A stretch of 64,000 nucleotides of DNA, taken from the NCBI GenBank assembly GCA_963773335.1, contig CAVZAT010000004.1, positions 434,001 to 498,000 on the forward strand. Direction: 5' to 3'. Made by a program: the position numbers and the translations under genes. Below the pieces are notes generated by a model. That model was given only the letters and a program-made list of their open reading frames with translations. It searched no databases and was not told the DNA's origin. Source of the DNA: UBA4742 sp963773335 (lineage in GTDB: Bacteria; Actinomycetota; Acidimicrobiia; Acidimicrobiales; Acidimicrobilacustridaceae). Position 1 is the first letter of the stretch, and each line of letters starts with the position of its first letter. Below, in pieces: positions 26,910-37,067 of the stretch.

Positions 26910-28164
26910 GTGTCAATCGGTGCGGATCTCGACACGGTCGACGCGACGGCGGCTCCCGGTCGGCTCCGGGACCACCGGGCGGAGCTCGCGGTGCTGGCGG
27001 TGGCCGCGGCGGCGCGCCTGGCGTACTGGATCCTGATCACGCCGCACTACGCACCGGCCAGCGACGCACTCCAATACCAGGAGATCGCGCACAATCTGGC
27101 TACCGGCCGGGGCTTCGACATGATCTACCCGCAGATGGCCCTGCACCCGACCGCATTCCGGCCGCCCGTCTACCCTGCGTTGTTGGCCGCGGTGTTCTGG
27201 GTGACCGGCTCGGCCCTGTGGGCCGGACGCCTGCTCAACCTGGTCATCGGGGTGGGTGTGGTGGCCCTCAGCATCCGCACCGGTCGACTGGTGGCCACCC
27301 GCCGAGCCGGGCTGGTGGCGGGGCTGGCCGTCGCCCTCTACCCGCCGCTGATCGCCAACGACGTGGTGCTGCTGTCCGAGCCCGTGTCGCTGCTGTTGCT
27401 CCTCGGACTCACGCTGGCCCTGGGCCGCCGGCAGGTGGCGCTGGCCGGCGTGTGGTGCGGCCTGCTGGTGCTGGCCCGACCGTCCGCCCAGGGCCTCGCC
27501 GTGGTGGTCGGCGCCTGGCTGATCTGGCAGCTGGGTTGGAAGCGCTGCGTCCAGTTCCTGGTGGTGGCCGGGGTCGTGGTCGCTCCCTGGGTGGTGCGCA
27601 ACTGGATCCAGCTGGGCTCGCCCGTACTGGTCACGTCCAACGGCTACAACGAGGCCGCCATCTACTCACCCGCGGCCCGCCAGAACGGCGCATTCGTCGA
27701 CCCGGTCTTCAATCCGGCCTTCGATCGTTACCGCCTGGCCCAGTTCGACGAGATCGGGTGGCAGGCGCGACCTGCAGCACCTGGCCCTGCAGTCGGTGCG
27801 CCAGCACCCGAGTCAGGTCCCACATGTCGTGGCGCGCAACACGGCCGCCATCTTCGAGCTCAAGCCGTCCTTCGACCGCCAGGCCGAGTTCTGGGACGGG
27901 CGAAACCTCACCTTCGTGGACGCCACGATGCCCCTGTTCTACCTGGTGACCATCATCGGTCTGACCGGCGTGGCACTGCGCTGGAGGGACCCGATCATGA
28001 AGCTGCTGGCCTTCGTCGCCGGCTACTTCCTGCTCACCAGCCTGTTCCTGGTGGCTCCACCGCGGCTGCGGGCGCCGTTCGACCTGGTCTGCTGCATCGG
28101 CGTGGGTGTCGCCGTCGACGCCGCCCTGCGCCGCCGCCAACAGACGGCTCAGGTCTCGGCGTAG
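26910..28164 (+). CDS. GT-C membrane glycosyltransferase, frameshifted
   Basis: About 417 residues after frame correction. It has the pattern of a GT39/ArnT-type enzyme: a first helix (LAVLAVAAAARLAYWILI), an outer-loop acidic motif around ASDALQYQEIAHNLATGRGF, and a run of helices such as LVAGLAVALYPPLI. The frame shifts at about 27764, where one extra G breaks an expected WQ-RDLQHLALQSVRQHP stretch; the downstream part then continues to YFLLTSLFLVAPPRLRAPFDL. Start is GTG 26910. The region 26698-26909 between it and the divergent methyltransferase holds no gene I can support. Its 3' end overlaps the convergent acyl-CoA dehydrogenase by 16 nt. Confidence 0.65.
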
Positions 28165-29302
28165 CGCGACAGCAGGCCCCTGGCGATCACCATCCGCTGG
28201 ATCTCGTTGGTGCCCTCGCCGATGATCATGAGCGGAGCGTCGCGGTAGTAGCGCTCCACCGGCAGCTCGGTCGTGTAGCCGTAGCCCCCGTGGATGCGCA
28301 TGGCCTCGGTGGCCACCTCCAAGGCGGTCTCGGACGCGAAGAGCTTGGCCATGCCCGCCTCCACGTCGGCCCGCTCGCCGTTGTCGATCCTGCGGGCCGC
28401 GTTGTGCACCAGCAAGCGCGACGCCTCCAGCCTGGTGGCCATGTCGGCCAGCTTGAACTGAATGGCCTGATGGTTGGCGATCGGCACCCCGAACGTCTCG
28501 CGCTGCTGGGCGTAGGAGATGGCCGCCTCGAACGCGGCCCGGGCCACCCCGACGGCCCGAGAGGCCACGTTCACCCGGCCCAGCTCCAGCGAGGACAGGA
28601 TGAGCTGGAGCCCCCGGCCGAGCCACTCCTGGCCCCCCAGCATGTTGGCCGCCGGCACCCGATGGCCGTCGTAGACCATCTCCACCGTCTCCACGCCTTT
28701 GTAGCCGAGCTTGCCGATCGTCTTGGACACCGAGATGCCCTCGAAGCGCTCGCCGGGCTCCTTCTCCACGATGAAGCAGGTGATGCCCTCAGGGGTGCGG
28801 GCAGCCAGGGCCACGATGCCTGCCCGCTGCCCGTTGGTCACCCACATCTTGGTGCCATCGATGATGTACTCGTCGCCGTCGGGGGTGGCCTTGCAGCGCA
28901 GGGCCTTGGTGTCGCTGCCGGCGTCGGGCTCCGACAGGGAGAAGGCACCGCGGATCTCCCCGCGGCCATGCGGGGCAGCCACTGCTGCTTCTGCTCGTCG
29001 GTGCCGAACCGCTTGATCAGGTTGGAGCAGATCATGTGGGTGTTGAGCACCCCCGACAGCGACATCCAACCGGCGGCCAGCTCCTCGACCACCCGGGCGT
29101 AGGTCAGGGTGTCGAGCTCGAGCCCGCCGTAGGCCTCGGGGATGGTGGCGCCGAACAGCCCGAACTCCCGCATCTGGGCCACCATGGCGTCCGGGAACTC
29201 ATCGGCGTGCTCGAAGTCGGAAGCGACGGGTACGACATCGGCCACCACCCACTTGCGCAGGGTGTCGATGAGGTCGTCGGCCAGGGCAGGATCGGTCGCC
29301 AT
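28149..29302 (-). CDS. Acyl-CoA dehydrogenase, frameshifted
   Basis: About 384 residues when one missing G in a G-run near 28960 is restored (MAAGEIRGAFSLSEPDAGSD). Family signatures are complete: FSLSEPDAGSDT (FAD/substrate), KMWVTNGQ, RETFGVPIANHQAIQFKLADM, and the C-terminal RIHGGYGYTTELPVERYYRDA with the catalytic base region GEGTNEIQ. It catalyses alpha,beta-dehydrogenation of acyl-CoA using FAD. The ATG is 7 nt behind a -10-like TAGCAT (complement of 29310-29315), suggesting a leaderless message, and operator S8 covers the -35 region. Confidence 0.85.
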
Positions 29303-29331
29303 GGCCGAGATGCTAGAGCCTCGGTGACCCC

Positions 29332-29353
29332 CGCCTGACAGGCCCGTCAGGTC
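29332..29353 (-). promoter_or_regulatory. Palindromic operator S8
   Basis: Arms CGCCTGAC and GTCAGGTC around AGGCCC; the inner six bases of each arm are conserved, the outermost differ. It precedes the acyl-CoA dehydrogenase promoter and overlaps the stop codon of the upstream MFS gene. Confidence 0.65.
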
Positions 29354-30877
29354 GGTCCGGCGGGTCCCGACGGTCCCGGGCCGGCGGCGGATCCAACGAC
29401 CACCACCATCGGAGTGGCATCGAGGGCGCAGTAGCTGCAGGCCTCGATGTCGGACGGCTCGGCGCGGGCAGCCTCGGGCTGGACCCGAACCGGATTGCGG
29501 ATGGTGGCGGCGGCGAGTGCACCGCCGGCCACGCACGTCCCCGCCGCGATCAGCATGGCCGTTCGGAAGCCGGTGGCCAGCTCGTTGGCGTGCAGGTAGG
29601 AATCGCCGGTGAGACCGGCCAGGAAGGGCAGCACCGACACCGCCAACAACCCGGCCGTGCGCGCCACGACGTTGTTCACCGCCGAGGCCACGCCGGCGCG
29701 GGTATCCGGCGCCGCGCCCATGGCCGTCGACGTCAGGGGGGCCACGGTGATGGCCAACCCGGCGCCGAGGACGAGCACCGCCGGCAGGACATCGGTCAGG
29801 TACGGCCCCGTCGGGGTCATGCGCGACAGCAGGGCCATGCCGAACGCCACCACCACCGGCCCCACACTCATCTGGAGGCGGGGCCCGATGCGGGCGGCCA
29901 GGCGACCGGACCGGGCCGAGAACGCCAGCATCACGATGGTGACCGGCAGCAGCGTCAGACCGGCTTCGAGCGGGGTGTAGTCCGCCACCACCTGGCGCTC
30001 CACCGGCAGCAGGAACAAGGCCCCGCCCAACGCCCCGTAGACGATGAAGGTGACGCCGTTGGCCGCGCTGAACTGCCGGGCGCGGAACAGGCCGAGCGGG
30101 AGCATCGGGTGGTGGACCGCCGACTCGGCCCGCACGAAGATCACCAGGCCAAGTACCGCTACGACCAGGCCGCCCAACACGATGGGCGATGTCCAGCCCT
30201 TGGTCGGACCCTCGATCAGCGAGTAGGTGGCACCGGTCAACCACAGCACGGCCAGCACCGCGCCACCCACGTCGATCCGCCCGGAGGCTTGCGGGTCCCG
30301 GGTCTCGGGCACGTGGCGGGCGGTGATGACCAGCACGGCCAGGGCCACCGGCAGGTTGATGAAGAAGACCCACCGCCAGGAGCCGACTGCGATCAGGTAG
30401 CCACCGACCAACGGACCGGCGGCGGTGGCCAGCCCGCCCAAACCGGACCAGGCCCCGATGGCCTGGGGCCGGTCCTCGGCGCGGAACGAGGCCTGGAGGA
30501 TGGCCAGGCTGGCCGGGGCCAACAGACGCGGCACCCACGCCCTGGAGCACCCGGGCGGCAACCAGCCAACCGGCCGAAGGCGCCAGCCCGCACATGGCCG
30601 ACGCCACCGCGAACCAGGCCACGCCGATGGAGAACACCCGCGCCCGTCCGAACCGGTCGCCCAAGGCGCCCCCCAGCAGCAGGAAGGCGGCGAGGGTGAG
30701 CAGGTAGCCGGTGACCACCCATTGCAGGGTGGCCAGCGGCGCGCCGAAGCTGTGGCCGATGGCGGGCAGGGCGATGCCCACCACTGTGGCGTCGATGGCG
30801 GCGATGCCCGACCCCATGACCGAGGCCACGATCACCCACCGACCTGGGGCCGAGCGGTAGCGCAGCCCCTCGGTCAT
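29347..30877 (-). CDS. MFS drug/proton antiporter (DHA2, 14-TM type), frameshifted
   Basis: About 509 residues after frame correction. The first helices carry the DHA2 pattern (ASVMGSGIAAIDATVVGIALP, TGYLLTLAAFLLLGGALGDRFGR with motif A), and the central and C-terminal helices follow (GRIDVGGAVLAVLWL, LLPVTIVMLAF, SAVNNVVARTAGLLAV). One extra base near 30526 breaks the expected LQGVGAALLAPASLAILQ. Members export drugs or organic compounds in exchange for protons. ATG 30877 follows GGGGGAACGGG. It is upstream of the acyl-CoA dehydrogenase on the same strand. A soluble tail of about 50 residues with EACSYC is unusual. Confidence 0.75.
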
Positions 30878-31010
30878 CCCGTTCCCCCGTGGCGCGGACA
30901 AGTCCTCGGCAGGGTACTCACGCCCGTCCTCCGCCCTCTTGTCCATCCGACGGTGACGACCCAGGCGTGTTTCGGGGGCGTGAACCCTGGGTCCGACCAG
31001 ATCAGGATCG

Positions 31011-31041
31011 TTGACAAACTGTTGAAGGCGCTCCGTAGAAT
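31011..31041 (+). promoter_or_regulatory. Promoter of the ureide/purine island
   Basis: TTGACA at 31011-31016 and TAGAAT at 31036-31041, separated by 19 bp (longer than the ideal 17). The GTG of the first gene follows the -10 by 6 nt, the spacing expected for a leaderless transcript. Confidence 0.5.
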
Positions 31042-31047
31042 TGGTCG

Positions 31048-31908
31048 GTGACCGTGCTCCTGCCGCGCTCGTTGGACGAGGTGTGCGCCGAGCTGGCCGC
31101 CCGCCCCCACGCCACGCTGCTGGCCGGCGGCACCGATCTGATGGTGGACGTGAACGCCGGACGTCACCCGCTGACCGACGTCATCGCGCTGGACCGGGTC
31201 GCCGACCTGCGGGCGTGGCGCCGGATGGGCGAGGTGGTCGAACTGGGTGCCGGGCTGACCTATGCCGAGCTGGGCCAGTCCGATCTGGCCCGCCTGGTCC
31301 CGGTGCTGGCCCAGGCGGCTCGCACCGTGGGCTCCCCCCAGATCCGCAACGCCGGCACCATCGGGGGCAACCTGGCCACCGCCTCGCCGGCGGGCGACCT
31401 CCTGCCCGGGCTGGCCGCCCTCGACGCGGTGATCATGGTGCAGGGCCTGGCCGGCCGCCGGCCGGTGCCCTTCCATCAGTTCTGCATCGGGCCCAAACGC
31501 ACCAGCCTGGGCGCGGGCGAGCTGATCGTCGAGGTGATCGTCCCGTCGGCGACCGGCCCGCAGGAGTTCCTGAAGGTGGGCACCCGCAACGCCATGGTGA
31601 TCGCAGTGGCCACGGTGGCGGTGGTGGCGGACCTGTCCCGGCGGACCGTGCACGTCGCCATGGGCTCGGTGGGGCCCACTCCCCTGCGGGCGCCCGAGGC
31701 CGACGCCTGGGCCGCGGCCCACGTCGACTGGGACCGCTCCACGCCGACCCATCTGTCCATCGACGATCCCGACGCGGGGACCCGGTTCGGTGCGCTGGTG
31801 GCGGCGGCGGCCCGCCCCATCGACGATCACCGCTCGACCGCCCAGTACCGGCGGCACTGCGTGGGAGTGCTGGCCGGCCGGGCCCTGCGCCGGATGACCC
31901 TGCAGTGA
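31048..31908 (+). CDS. Molybdenum hydroxylase FAD-binding subunit (CoxM/XdhB type)
   Basis: A 286-residue FAD subunit of the xanthine-dehydrogenase/CO-dehydrogenase family. It shows the flavin loops LLAGGTDLMVD (residues 24-34) and RNAGTIGGNLATASPAGDLLP (105-125, the TIGGN motif), then the C-terminal CO-dehydrogenase flavoprotein domain. It passes electrons from the Fe-S subunit to NAD or another acceptor. First gene of a dense unit (next starts 22 nt later) that continues with the 2Fe-2S and Mo subunits. GTG 31048 is chosen over GTG 31054 because of its spacing to the -10. Confidence 0.85.
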   Translation: MTVLLPRSLDEVCAELAARPHATLLAGGTDLMVDVNAGRHPLTDVIALDRVADLRAWRRMGEVVELGAGLTYAELGQSDLARLVPVLAQAARTVGSPQIRNAGTIGGNLATASPAGDLLPGLAALDAVIMVQGLAGRRPVPFHQFCIGPKRTSLGAGELIVEVIVPSATGPQEFLKVGTRNAMVIAVATVAVVADLSRRTVHVAMGSVGPTPLRAPEADAWAAAHVDWDRSTPTHLSIDDPDAGTRFGALVAAAARPIDDHRSTAQYRRHCVGVLAGRALRRMTLQ

Positions 31909-31930
31909 ACCGGCACACGATGGCCACGCC

Positions 31931-32461
31931 GTGACCACCAACGGGTCGACATCTGCCACCGGCTCCGAGGCCGCGGCTGCCTACTCGCTGCGCGTCAACG
32001 GCACGACCCATGCCGTGGCCGATGCGTGGCTGGGCGAGAGCCTGCTCTACGTCCTGCGCGAGCGGCTGGGCCTGCCGGGGGCCAAGAACGCCTGCGAGCA
32101 GGGCGAGTGCGGCTCGTGCTCGGTGATGCTGGGTGACCGCCTGGTGTGCGCGTGCCTGGTGCTGGCCGCCGCCGCGGTCGACCGACCCATCCTCACCGTC
32201 GAGTCGCTGGCCGACGACGGGGTGCTGTCGGACGTGCAGCAGGCCTTCGTCGACGCCGGCGCCGTGCAGTGCGGCTTCTGCACCCCCGGGCTGGTCATGG
32301 CCGTCCACGACCTGCTCGATCGCTCGGCCGCCCCCGACGACCTGGCCGTGCGGGAAGCCATCAGCGGCAACCTGTGCCGATGCACGGGCTACGGCCGCAT
32401 CGTCGAGGCGGTCCGGGTAGCCGTGCGTCGCCGGGCCGACCGACCTGGACTCGAAGGATGA
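31931..32461 (+). CDS. Molybdenum hydroxylase 2Fe-2S subunit (CoxS/XdhC type)
   Basis: A 176-residue iron-sulfur subunit with both clusters readable: the plant-type ferredoxin cluster in NACEQGECGSCSVML plus the following RLVCAC, and the helical cluster in VQCGFCTPGLVM with NLCRCTGYGRI. It carries electrons from the Mo site to FAD. GTG start at 31931; the first 18 residues are Ala/Ser/Thr-rich. Its stop overlaps the ATG of the large subunit. Together with the two flanking genes it forms a complete FAD, Fe-S, Mo heterotrimer. Confidence 0.9.
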   Translation: MTTNGSTSATGSEAAAAYSLRVNGTTHAVADAWLGESLLYVLRERLGLPGAKNACEQGECGSCSVMLGDRLVCACLVLAAAAVDRPILTVESLADDGVLSDVQQAFVDAGAVQCGFCTPGLVMAVHDLLDRSAAPDDLAVREAISGNLCRCTGYGRIVEAVRVAVRRRADRPGLEG

Positions 32462-34798
32462 GCGACCCCACCACCACCGTCATCGAGCGGCCGACCACCG
32501 CCGCGCCGGGCGGCTCCGGTCGCCTGGGCGAGTCCGCGGCTCGTCCCGACGGCATCCCCAAGGTGCAGGGCCGGTTCGGCTTCGGCGCCGACCTGTTCGC
32601 CGAAGGGATGCTCTGGGGACACACCCTGCGCTCGCCCCATCCCGCCGCCCGCATCGTTGCGGTCGACATCAGCCCGGCCCTGCGCATCGGCGGCGTCTAC
32701 GCCGTGCTCACCGCCGACGACGTGCCCGGCGCGCCCACGTTCGGTCTGGAGTCGCCCGACCAGCCCGTGCTGGCTCGCGACGTTGTCCGCTACCTGGGCG
32801 AGCCGGTGGCGGTGGTCGCCGCCGATCACCCCGAGACGGCCCGGCGGGCGGCGGCGGCGATCCGGGTGACCTACGAGCCTCAGGCCCCCCTGGTCGACGC
32901 CCTTCTGGCGGCCGAGGCCGCCCCCATCCACCCCGACGGCAACGTGTTCCGCCACTTGGTGATCCGCCACGGCGACATCGGTCTCGAGGTGCCGGGTGGC
33001 GTCGCGGTGGAGGGCACCTACGACGTCGGCATGCAGGACCAGGCGCCGCTGGGCACCGAAGCCGGCCTGGCCATCCCCGCCCCCGACGGGGGCGTCGACC
33101 TGTTCGTGTGCACCCAGGCCCTGCACAACGACCTCGACCAGGTGTCATCCTGCCTGGGCCTGGCCCCCGACAAGGTCCGCATCCAGCTGGCCGGGGTGGG
33201 CGGTGCCTTCGGGGCCCGCGAGGACGTCAGCCTCCAGATCCACCTGGCCCTGCTGGCCCTGCACACCGGGCGGCCGGTGAAGATGGTCTACAACCGCGAA
33301 GAGTCCTTCTTCGGCCACGTCCATCGCCACCCCGCCCACATGTGGTATCGCCACACCGCCGATGCCGACGGCACCCTGTTGAAGGTCGAGGCCCGCCTGT
33401 GGTTCGACGGGGGTGCCTACGCCTCCACGTCGTCGGCCGTGGTGACCAACGGCTCGTGCTTCGCAGCCGGGCCCTACCGGGTCCCCAACGCCCACATCGA
33501 GGGTTGGGCCGTGCGCACCAACAACCCGCCCTGCGGCGCCATGCGCGGCTTCGGCGCGGTGCAGTCCTGCTTCGGCCACGAGGCGCAGATGGACCGTCTG
33601 GCCGACGCGCTGGGCATGGACCCCGTCGAGTTGCGGCTGCGCAACGCGCTGGCCCCGGGCGATGAGCTGATCACCGGCCAGATCATCACCGGGGCGGCGC
33701 CCGTGGCCGAGGTCATCCGCACCTGCGCCGAGGCGCCCCTGGTCGAGCCGTCGCGCGCCGACGACCCCGCCCTCGAGGTGCTCGAACGGCCCGGCGGCAC
33801 CGGCCGCACCACCGACTGGACGGATGTGTCCCGGGGCACGGGCTTCGCCGTGGGGTTCAAGAACATCGGGTTCAGCGAGGGCTTCGACGACTACTCCACG
33901 GCCCGGGTGCGCCTGGCCGACGGCACGGCCACCGTGACGTGCGCCTGTGCCGAGATCGGACAGGGTTTCGTCACCCTGGCCCAGCAGATCACCCGCGAGG
34001 TGCTGGGGGTGGACGAGGTGGTGCTGAGTCCGGCGGACACGTCCATCGGCTCGGCCGGCTCCACCTCGGCCAGCCGCCAGACCTGGATCTCGGGCGGCGC
34101 GGTGCAGGCCGCGGCCGAGGCGGTGCGCCACCGCCTGCTCGAGCACGTGGCCAGGGCCCGACACCTCGGCCCGGAGCAGCTGGTCCTGGTGGACGGTCGG
34201 GTGCGCAGCCGTGCGGGCACGGCCCCGGTGCTCGACCTGTCGGTGGCCGAAGCCAGCGCCGGCCTCGAGTTGGAGGAGACCCTCGAGTACCACCACGCCC
34301 CCACCGTCCCGCTCGACGACGACGGGCAGGGCGACGCCCACCTGGCCTTCGCCTTCGCCGCCCACCGGGCCGTGGTGGACGTGGACGCGGAGCTGGGGCT
34401 GGTCCGCCTGGTCGAGCTGACCACCTCCCAGGAGGTCGGACGTGTGCTCAACCCGCTTCAGCTGCTGGGACAGCTCGAGGGCGGCGCGGCCCAGGGCGCG
34501 GGCCTGGCGTTGATGGAGGAGATCATCGTCGACCAAGGTCTGATGCGGAACCCGTCGCTTCACCGACTACCTCATCCCCACGGCCCTCGACCTGCCCGAG
34601 CTCTCGGTGGCCGCGGTCATCGAGGAACCCGAGCCGGGTGCGCCGTTCGGCGCGAAGGGGGTGGGCGAGCCACCCACCATCTCGTCGGGCGCGGCGGTGG
34701 CCAGCGCCATCCGCGCCGCGACCGGTCTGCCCCTGCCCCGGGTACCCGTCCGGCCCCACGACATCGCCCTCGCCCCGGTCGACGGTCGAACGCCATGA
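32458..34798 (+). CDS. Molybdenum hydroxylase large subunit, frameshifted
   Basis: About 779 residues. The molybdopterin-binding chain is recognised by QDQAPLGTEAGLAIP, GVGGAFGAREDVSLQ, NPPCGAMRGFGAVQ, EIGQGFVTLAQQ and, after the frame break, GAKGVGEPP, which holds the catalytic glutamate. RGFG in place of AYRGAGR places it with xanthine/purine-type hydroxylases rather than true CO dehydrogenase. One extra C at about 34558 breaks RNPSFTDYLIPT; with it removed the frame reaches the stop at 34798, which overlaps the next ATG. Likely substrate is a purine or related N-heterocycle, judged from the neighbours. Confidence 0.85.
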
Positions 34799-36084
34799 GC
34801 GTGCGCACCGATCCGCTGCGCGTCGACCGGTCCCGGTTGCTGGGTCGACTGGACGCGCTGGGCCAGGTGGGGGCCATCGACGGCGGCGGCGTGTGCCGTC
34901 TGGCCCTGACCGAGGCCGACGGGGCCGGACGCGACCTGGTGGTCTCGTGGATGCACGACCTGGGCCTGCGGGTGGATACCGACGGCATCGGCAACGTGGT
35001 CGGCACCTGGCCGGCCGACCGGTTCGATGCCCCGGTGATGACCGGATCCCACATCGACACGGTGGCCACCGGCGGACGCTACGACGGCAACCTGGGTGTG
35101 CTGGCCGGCCTCGAGGTCCTCGAGACGGTGATCTGCGCCGAGCTCGACCTGGCCCATCCCCTGGCCGTCGGCTTCTTCACCAACGAGGAAGGCTCCCGCT
35201 TCGCACCCGACATGCTGGGCAGCCTGGTCTACGCCGGTGGCCTACCCCTGGAGGTGGCCCTCGACACCGTGGCCATCGACGGCGCGGTGCTGGGCGACGA
35301 GCTGGCCCGGGTCGGCTACGTCGGCACCATGCCCTGCCCGGCCCGACCGCCTCACGCCTTCGTGGAACTGCACGTCGAGCAGGGCCCGGTGCTCGAGGCC
35401 GAGGACCGCGACATCGGCGTGGTGACCGGCGTGCAGGGCATCTCCTGGCAGGAGCTGACCCTTCGAGGTCAGTCCAACCACGCCGGCACCACCCCCATGG
35501 CCTTGCGCCGCGACGCCGGCTACGTGGCCGCGGCCACCGCGGTGGCCATCCGGGAGCTGGCTGAGACCACGCCCGGCCTGGTGGGCACGGTGGGCCGCAT
35601 AGACCAGCGACCGGGCCTGGTGAACGTGGTGGCCGGCGGCGCCACCCTCAGCATCGACCTGCGCCACCCCGATGACGGGGTCCTCGACGACGTCGAAACC
35701 GCGGCGCGCACGCGGGTGGCCGACATGGCCGAGGCCGAGGGTGTCGAGGTCGAGTGGCGGCGGCTGGCCCGCTTCGCGGCCACCGACTTCGATCCAGCGC
35801 TGGTGGACCTCATCGAGCAGGTGGCCGCCGACCACCAGCTGAGCACCCGGCGGATGGCGTCCGGTGCGGGCCACGACGCCCAGATCCTGGCCTCGGTGTG
35901 CCCCGCCGGGATGATCTTCACCCCCAGCGTCGGCGGTGTCAGCCACAACCCTGCCGAGCACACCCAACCCCACCACCTCGAGGCCGGAGCCAACGTGCTG
36001 CTCGACGTCCTCATCCGCCTGGCGGTGCCCCGCGAGCCGCCACGAGCCGTCGAGCCGACCGAGTCCTGGGGAGCCGGGGCGTGA
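34795..36084 (+). CDS. Allantoate amidohydrolase / carbamoylase (M20 family)
   Basis: A 429-residue M20/AllC-HyuC-type hydrolase. Metal-binding residues are in TGSHIDTVATGGRYDGNLG (residues about 81-99), NEEGSRF and HNPAEHTQP, and the dimerisation lid in GQSNHAGTTPM. The family hydrolyses N-carbamoyl or ureido bonds (allantoate, ureidoglycine, N-carbamoyl-L-amino acids, beta-ureidopropionate) releasing ammonia and CO2. ATG and GTG overlaps couple it to the Mo subunit upstream and the nitrilase-type enzyme downstream. Its presence beside purine-type hydroxylases supports ureide breakdown; the exact substrate is open. Confidence 0.85.
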   Translation: MSVRTDPLRVDRSRLLGRLDALGQVGAIDGGGVCRLALTEADGAGRDLVVSWMHDLGLRVDTDGIGNVVGTWPADRFDAPVMTGSHIDTVATGGRYDGNLGVLAGLEVLETVICAELDLAHPLAVGFFTNEEGSRFAPDMLGSLVYAGGLPLEVALDTVAIDGAVLGDELARVGYVGTMPCPARPPHAFVELHVEQGPVLEAEDRDIGVVTGVQGISWQELTLRGQSNHAGTTPMALRRDAGYVAAATAVAIRELAETTPGLVGTVGRIDQRPGLVNVVAGGATLSIDLRHPDDGVLDDVETAARTRVADMAEAEGVEVEWRRLARFAATDFDPALVDLIEQVAADHQLSTRRMASGAGHDAQILASVCPAGMIFTPSVGGVSHNPAEHTQPHHLEAGANVLLDVLIRLAVPREPPRAVEPTESWGAGA

Positions 36085-37067
36085 CCCGCGAGCTGCGGGT
36101 GGCCGCCGCCCAGCTGGGACCGATCGCTCGGGGCGACCGCCGTGCCCAGGTGGTCGACCGGCTCATCGCCCTGCTCCAGCAGGCCGCATCCCAGGGCGCG
36201 CAGCTGGTGGCGTTCCCCGAGCTGGCCCTGACCACGTTCTTCCCCCGGTGGTGGTTCGCCGACCAGGCCGACATCGACGCCTTCTTCGAGACCGAGATGC
36301 CCGGACCCGAGACCAAGCCCCTGTTCGACGAGGCCCGGCACCTGGGCGTCGGCTTCTCGCTGGGCTTCGCCGAGCTGACCTCGCCCGACGAGACGGGCAC
36401 CGACCCGGCCGCCGCGCCGGGCCAGCCCGCCGCCACCCGCCACTACAACACCCAGATCCTGGTGGACGGCGCGGGCCACGAAGTGGCGCGCTACCGCAAG
36501 ATCCACCTGCCGGGCCACGAGCGCCACGAGCCGTGGCGGCCGTTCCAGCACCTGGAGCGGGCCTACTTCGAGCCCGGGCCCGATCCCTTCGCCGTGCACC
36601 AGGCCTTCGGCGCCCGCATCGGCCTGGCCACCTGCAACGACCGGCGCTGGTCCGAGACCTACCGGGTGCTCGGTCTCCAGGACGTCGAGATCATCCTCAT
36701 CGGCTACAACACCCCGATCCACTACGCCCCCGATCCGTCCCAGGATCGTCTGGCCGGCTTCCACAACCACCTGGTCATGGCGGCCGGCGCCTACCAGAAC
36801 GGCTGCTTCGTGGTCGGCGTGGCCAAGGGGGGCCTGGAGGAGGGAGTCGAATCGCTGGCCGAGAGCCAGATCATCGGCCCCTCGGGCGAGACCCTGGTCC
36901 AGGCCACCACCGACGGCGACGAGGTGATCGTGGCCACCTGCGACCTCGACTGGTGCGCCAGCTACAAGCGCACGCTGTTCGACTTCGCCCGGTACCGACG
37001 ACCCGAGATGTACGGCCTCATCGCCGAACGACCGGCAGCACCCGACGATCCTGGGAGGCGGACATGA
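36081..37067 (+). CDS. Nitrilase-superfamily N-carbamoyl-D-amino-acid hydrolase
   Basis: A 328-residue carbon-nitrogen hydrolase with the Glu-Lys-Cys triad visible: VAFPELAL (Glu), RYRKIHLPGH (Lys) and LATCNDRRWSE (Cys). The CNDRRW string and the HLPGHE loop are hallmarks of D-carbamoylases rather than of nitrilases or beta-ureidopropionases. It would remove the carbamoyl group of an N-carbamoyl-D-amino acid, giving D-amino acid, CO2 and ammonia. GTG overlaps the preceding stop (GTGA). Finding an M20 carbamoylase and a D-carbamoylase side by side suggests two ureido intermediates or both stereoisomers are handled. Confidence 0.85.
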   Translation: MTRELRVAAAQLGPIARGDRRAQVVDRLIALLQQAASQGAQLVAFPELALTTFFPRWWFADQADIDAFFETEMPGPETKPLFDEARHLGVGFSLGFAELTSPDETGTDPAAAPGQPAATRHYNTQILVDGAGHEVARYRKIHLPGHERHEPWRPFQHLERAYFEPGPDPFAVHQAFGARIGLATCNDRRWSETYRVLGLQDVEIILIGYNTPIHYAPDPSQDRLAGFHNHLVMAAGAYQNGCFVVGVAKGGLEEGVESLAESQIIGPSGETLVQATTDGDEVIVATCDLDWCASYKRTLFDFARYRRPEMYGLIAERPAAPDDPGRRT

